The notes beneath the pieces were generated by a model that saw nothing but the letters and a program-made list of their open reading frames with translations, was not told the DNA's origin and made no database searches. Positions 14,381 through 15,000 of a stretch of 15,000 bases of DNA are shown here, piece after piece (the first letter of the stretch is position 1; each line of letters opens with the position of its first letter). Source of the DNA: Glandiceps talaboti (taxonomy: Eukaryota; Hemichordata; Enteropneusta; Spengelidae). The stretch is from the NCBI RefSeq assembly GCF_964340395.1, contig NW_027554297.1, positions 89,001 to 104,000 on the forward strand. Direction: 5' to 3'. The position numbers and the translations under genes were made by a program.

Positions 14381-15000
14381 CTATATTTTAGGAAATTGGA
14401 TGAGGGGAGAATCACAATTTACTTTGACTAACTGTATTGTCTAGCTTAGCATTATTTTGTGTTGTTGACATCCTATTGCTCTGCATTGTATGCAAAGTCC
14501 ATACGAAATAGCCAGTAAGTAAACACTTAGTGACAACTCAAAAATTAATATTATTTTGATTGTTGGTACTGTATTTTGCATATTCAAAGCATGAAAAATC
14601 AATGGTTCAATTGTAATGGTGGTGCGTACACTTATTTTTTCAAAAACTATGATCTTGAGTGTATTTATTGTCAGTGATTCATGCTACATATTCTAGAAGA
14701 TATATACTACAGTTACTGTGATCAGAATATAGCACTATACATATCGAAATAAAAATATACAAATGTACATACTGTCATTTCTCATGAAATGGGATTGAAC
14801 TCCATCAATGATTGACATGAAGCTATGACATGGATGATATTATACTATCTTTAAGGAACTTTGAATTCAGAAATTGAAACTGAACTTAGACAAGTGCCCA
14901 CTCACTGTACTCAGAAAAAGGTACTTTGTAGACTTTATAAACAAATTGGAAAACGTCACAAATCTAGCTTGACTTGTGTAATAATAGGAACTATTTCATT
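14381..15000. other. Gene-free AT-rich stretch to window end
   Basis: Nothing coding, structured or repeated is seen in this part. Confidence 0.5.

Noticed and set aside
1-15000. tRNA, rRNA or other structural RNA genes
   Set aside because: No stretch with tRNA-like A and B boxes plus cloverleaf arms, and no rRNA-like sequence, was recognised by eye.

Overview
This window looks like non-coding-rich genomic DNA from a eukaryote, most likely a marine invertebrate. It is AT-rich and lacks bacterial-style gene packing. It holds (CA)n, (TCCG)n and (AACTA)n microsatellites, long poly-C/poly-G runs, several minisatellites and dispersed hairpin elements, and the coding traces look intron-split and decayed. 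The repeats resemble those of amphioxus, hemichordate or mollusc genomes, but I cannot fix the taxon from sequence alone.

Layout. 1-703: three tandem copies of a 224-242 bp satellite ending in a hairpin and a 19-base poly-C run. 1145-3180 (minus strand): a broken gene of the animal SWIM zinc finger / YqaJ-nuclease family, carrying two in-frame stops at expected tryptophan positions, a 22-bp tandem duplication, single-base frameshifts and a (CA)n microsatellite. 3406-4360: a hairpin + (TCCG)n + 151-bp tandem-core element. 4360-4613: a probable non-LTR retrotransposon 3' tail ending in (AACTA)n. 4613-8130: mostly gene-free, with a perfect nuclear-receptor DR1 site, a 19-bp duplication, one copy of a ~285-bp dispersed repeat, small hairpin repeats and a ~189-bp duplication. 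8129-8528: another hairpin element with a 151-bp core. 8690-9261: a locally CpG-richer stretch with a TATA-like box ahead of a short Cys-rich ORF. 10185-10590: a truncated hairpin element followed by the second, inverted copy of the ~285-bp repeat. 11064-13277: a region bounded by imperfect inverted repeats; it contains a perfect 67-bp-arm palindrome, a THAP zinc-finger ORF whose start codon lies inside that palindrome, a third hairpin element with 115-bp cores, and a possible minus-strand terminal exon with a poly(A) signal. 13298-14190: a chimeric hairpin element that joins the head type of the 3.4-kb element to the 115-bp core type of the 11.6-kb element.

The only recognisable protein-coding material is the THAP ORF (intact but short, with a degenerate AVPTIF box) and the SWIM/YqaJ relic. 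Nothing suggests an operon or a multi-gene pathway. The strongest new observations are the palindrome that mirrors the start of the THAP ORF, which looks like a template-switch insertion, and the set of six same-orientation TTTTTAG-hairpin modules with interchangeable microsatellite and tandem-core parts, reminiscent of Pearl/DINE-1-like Helentron-associated elements.
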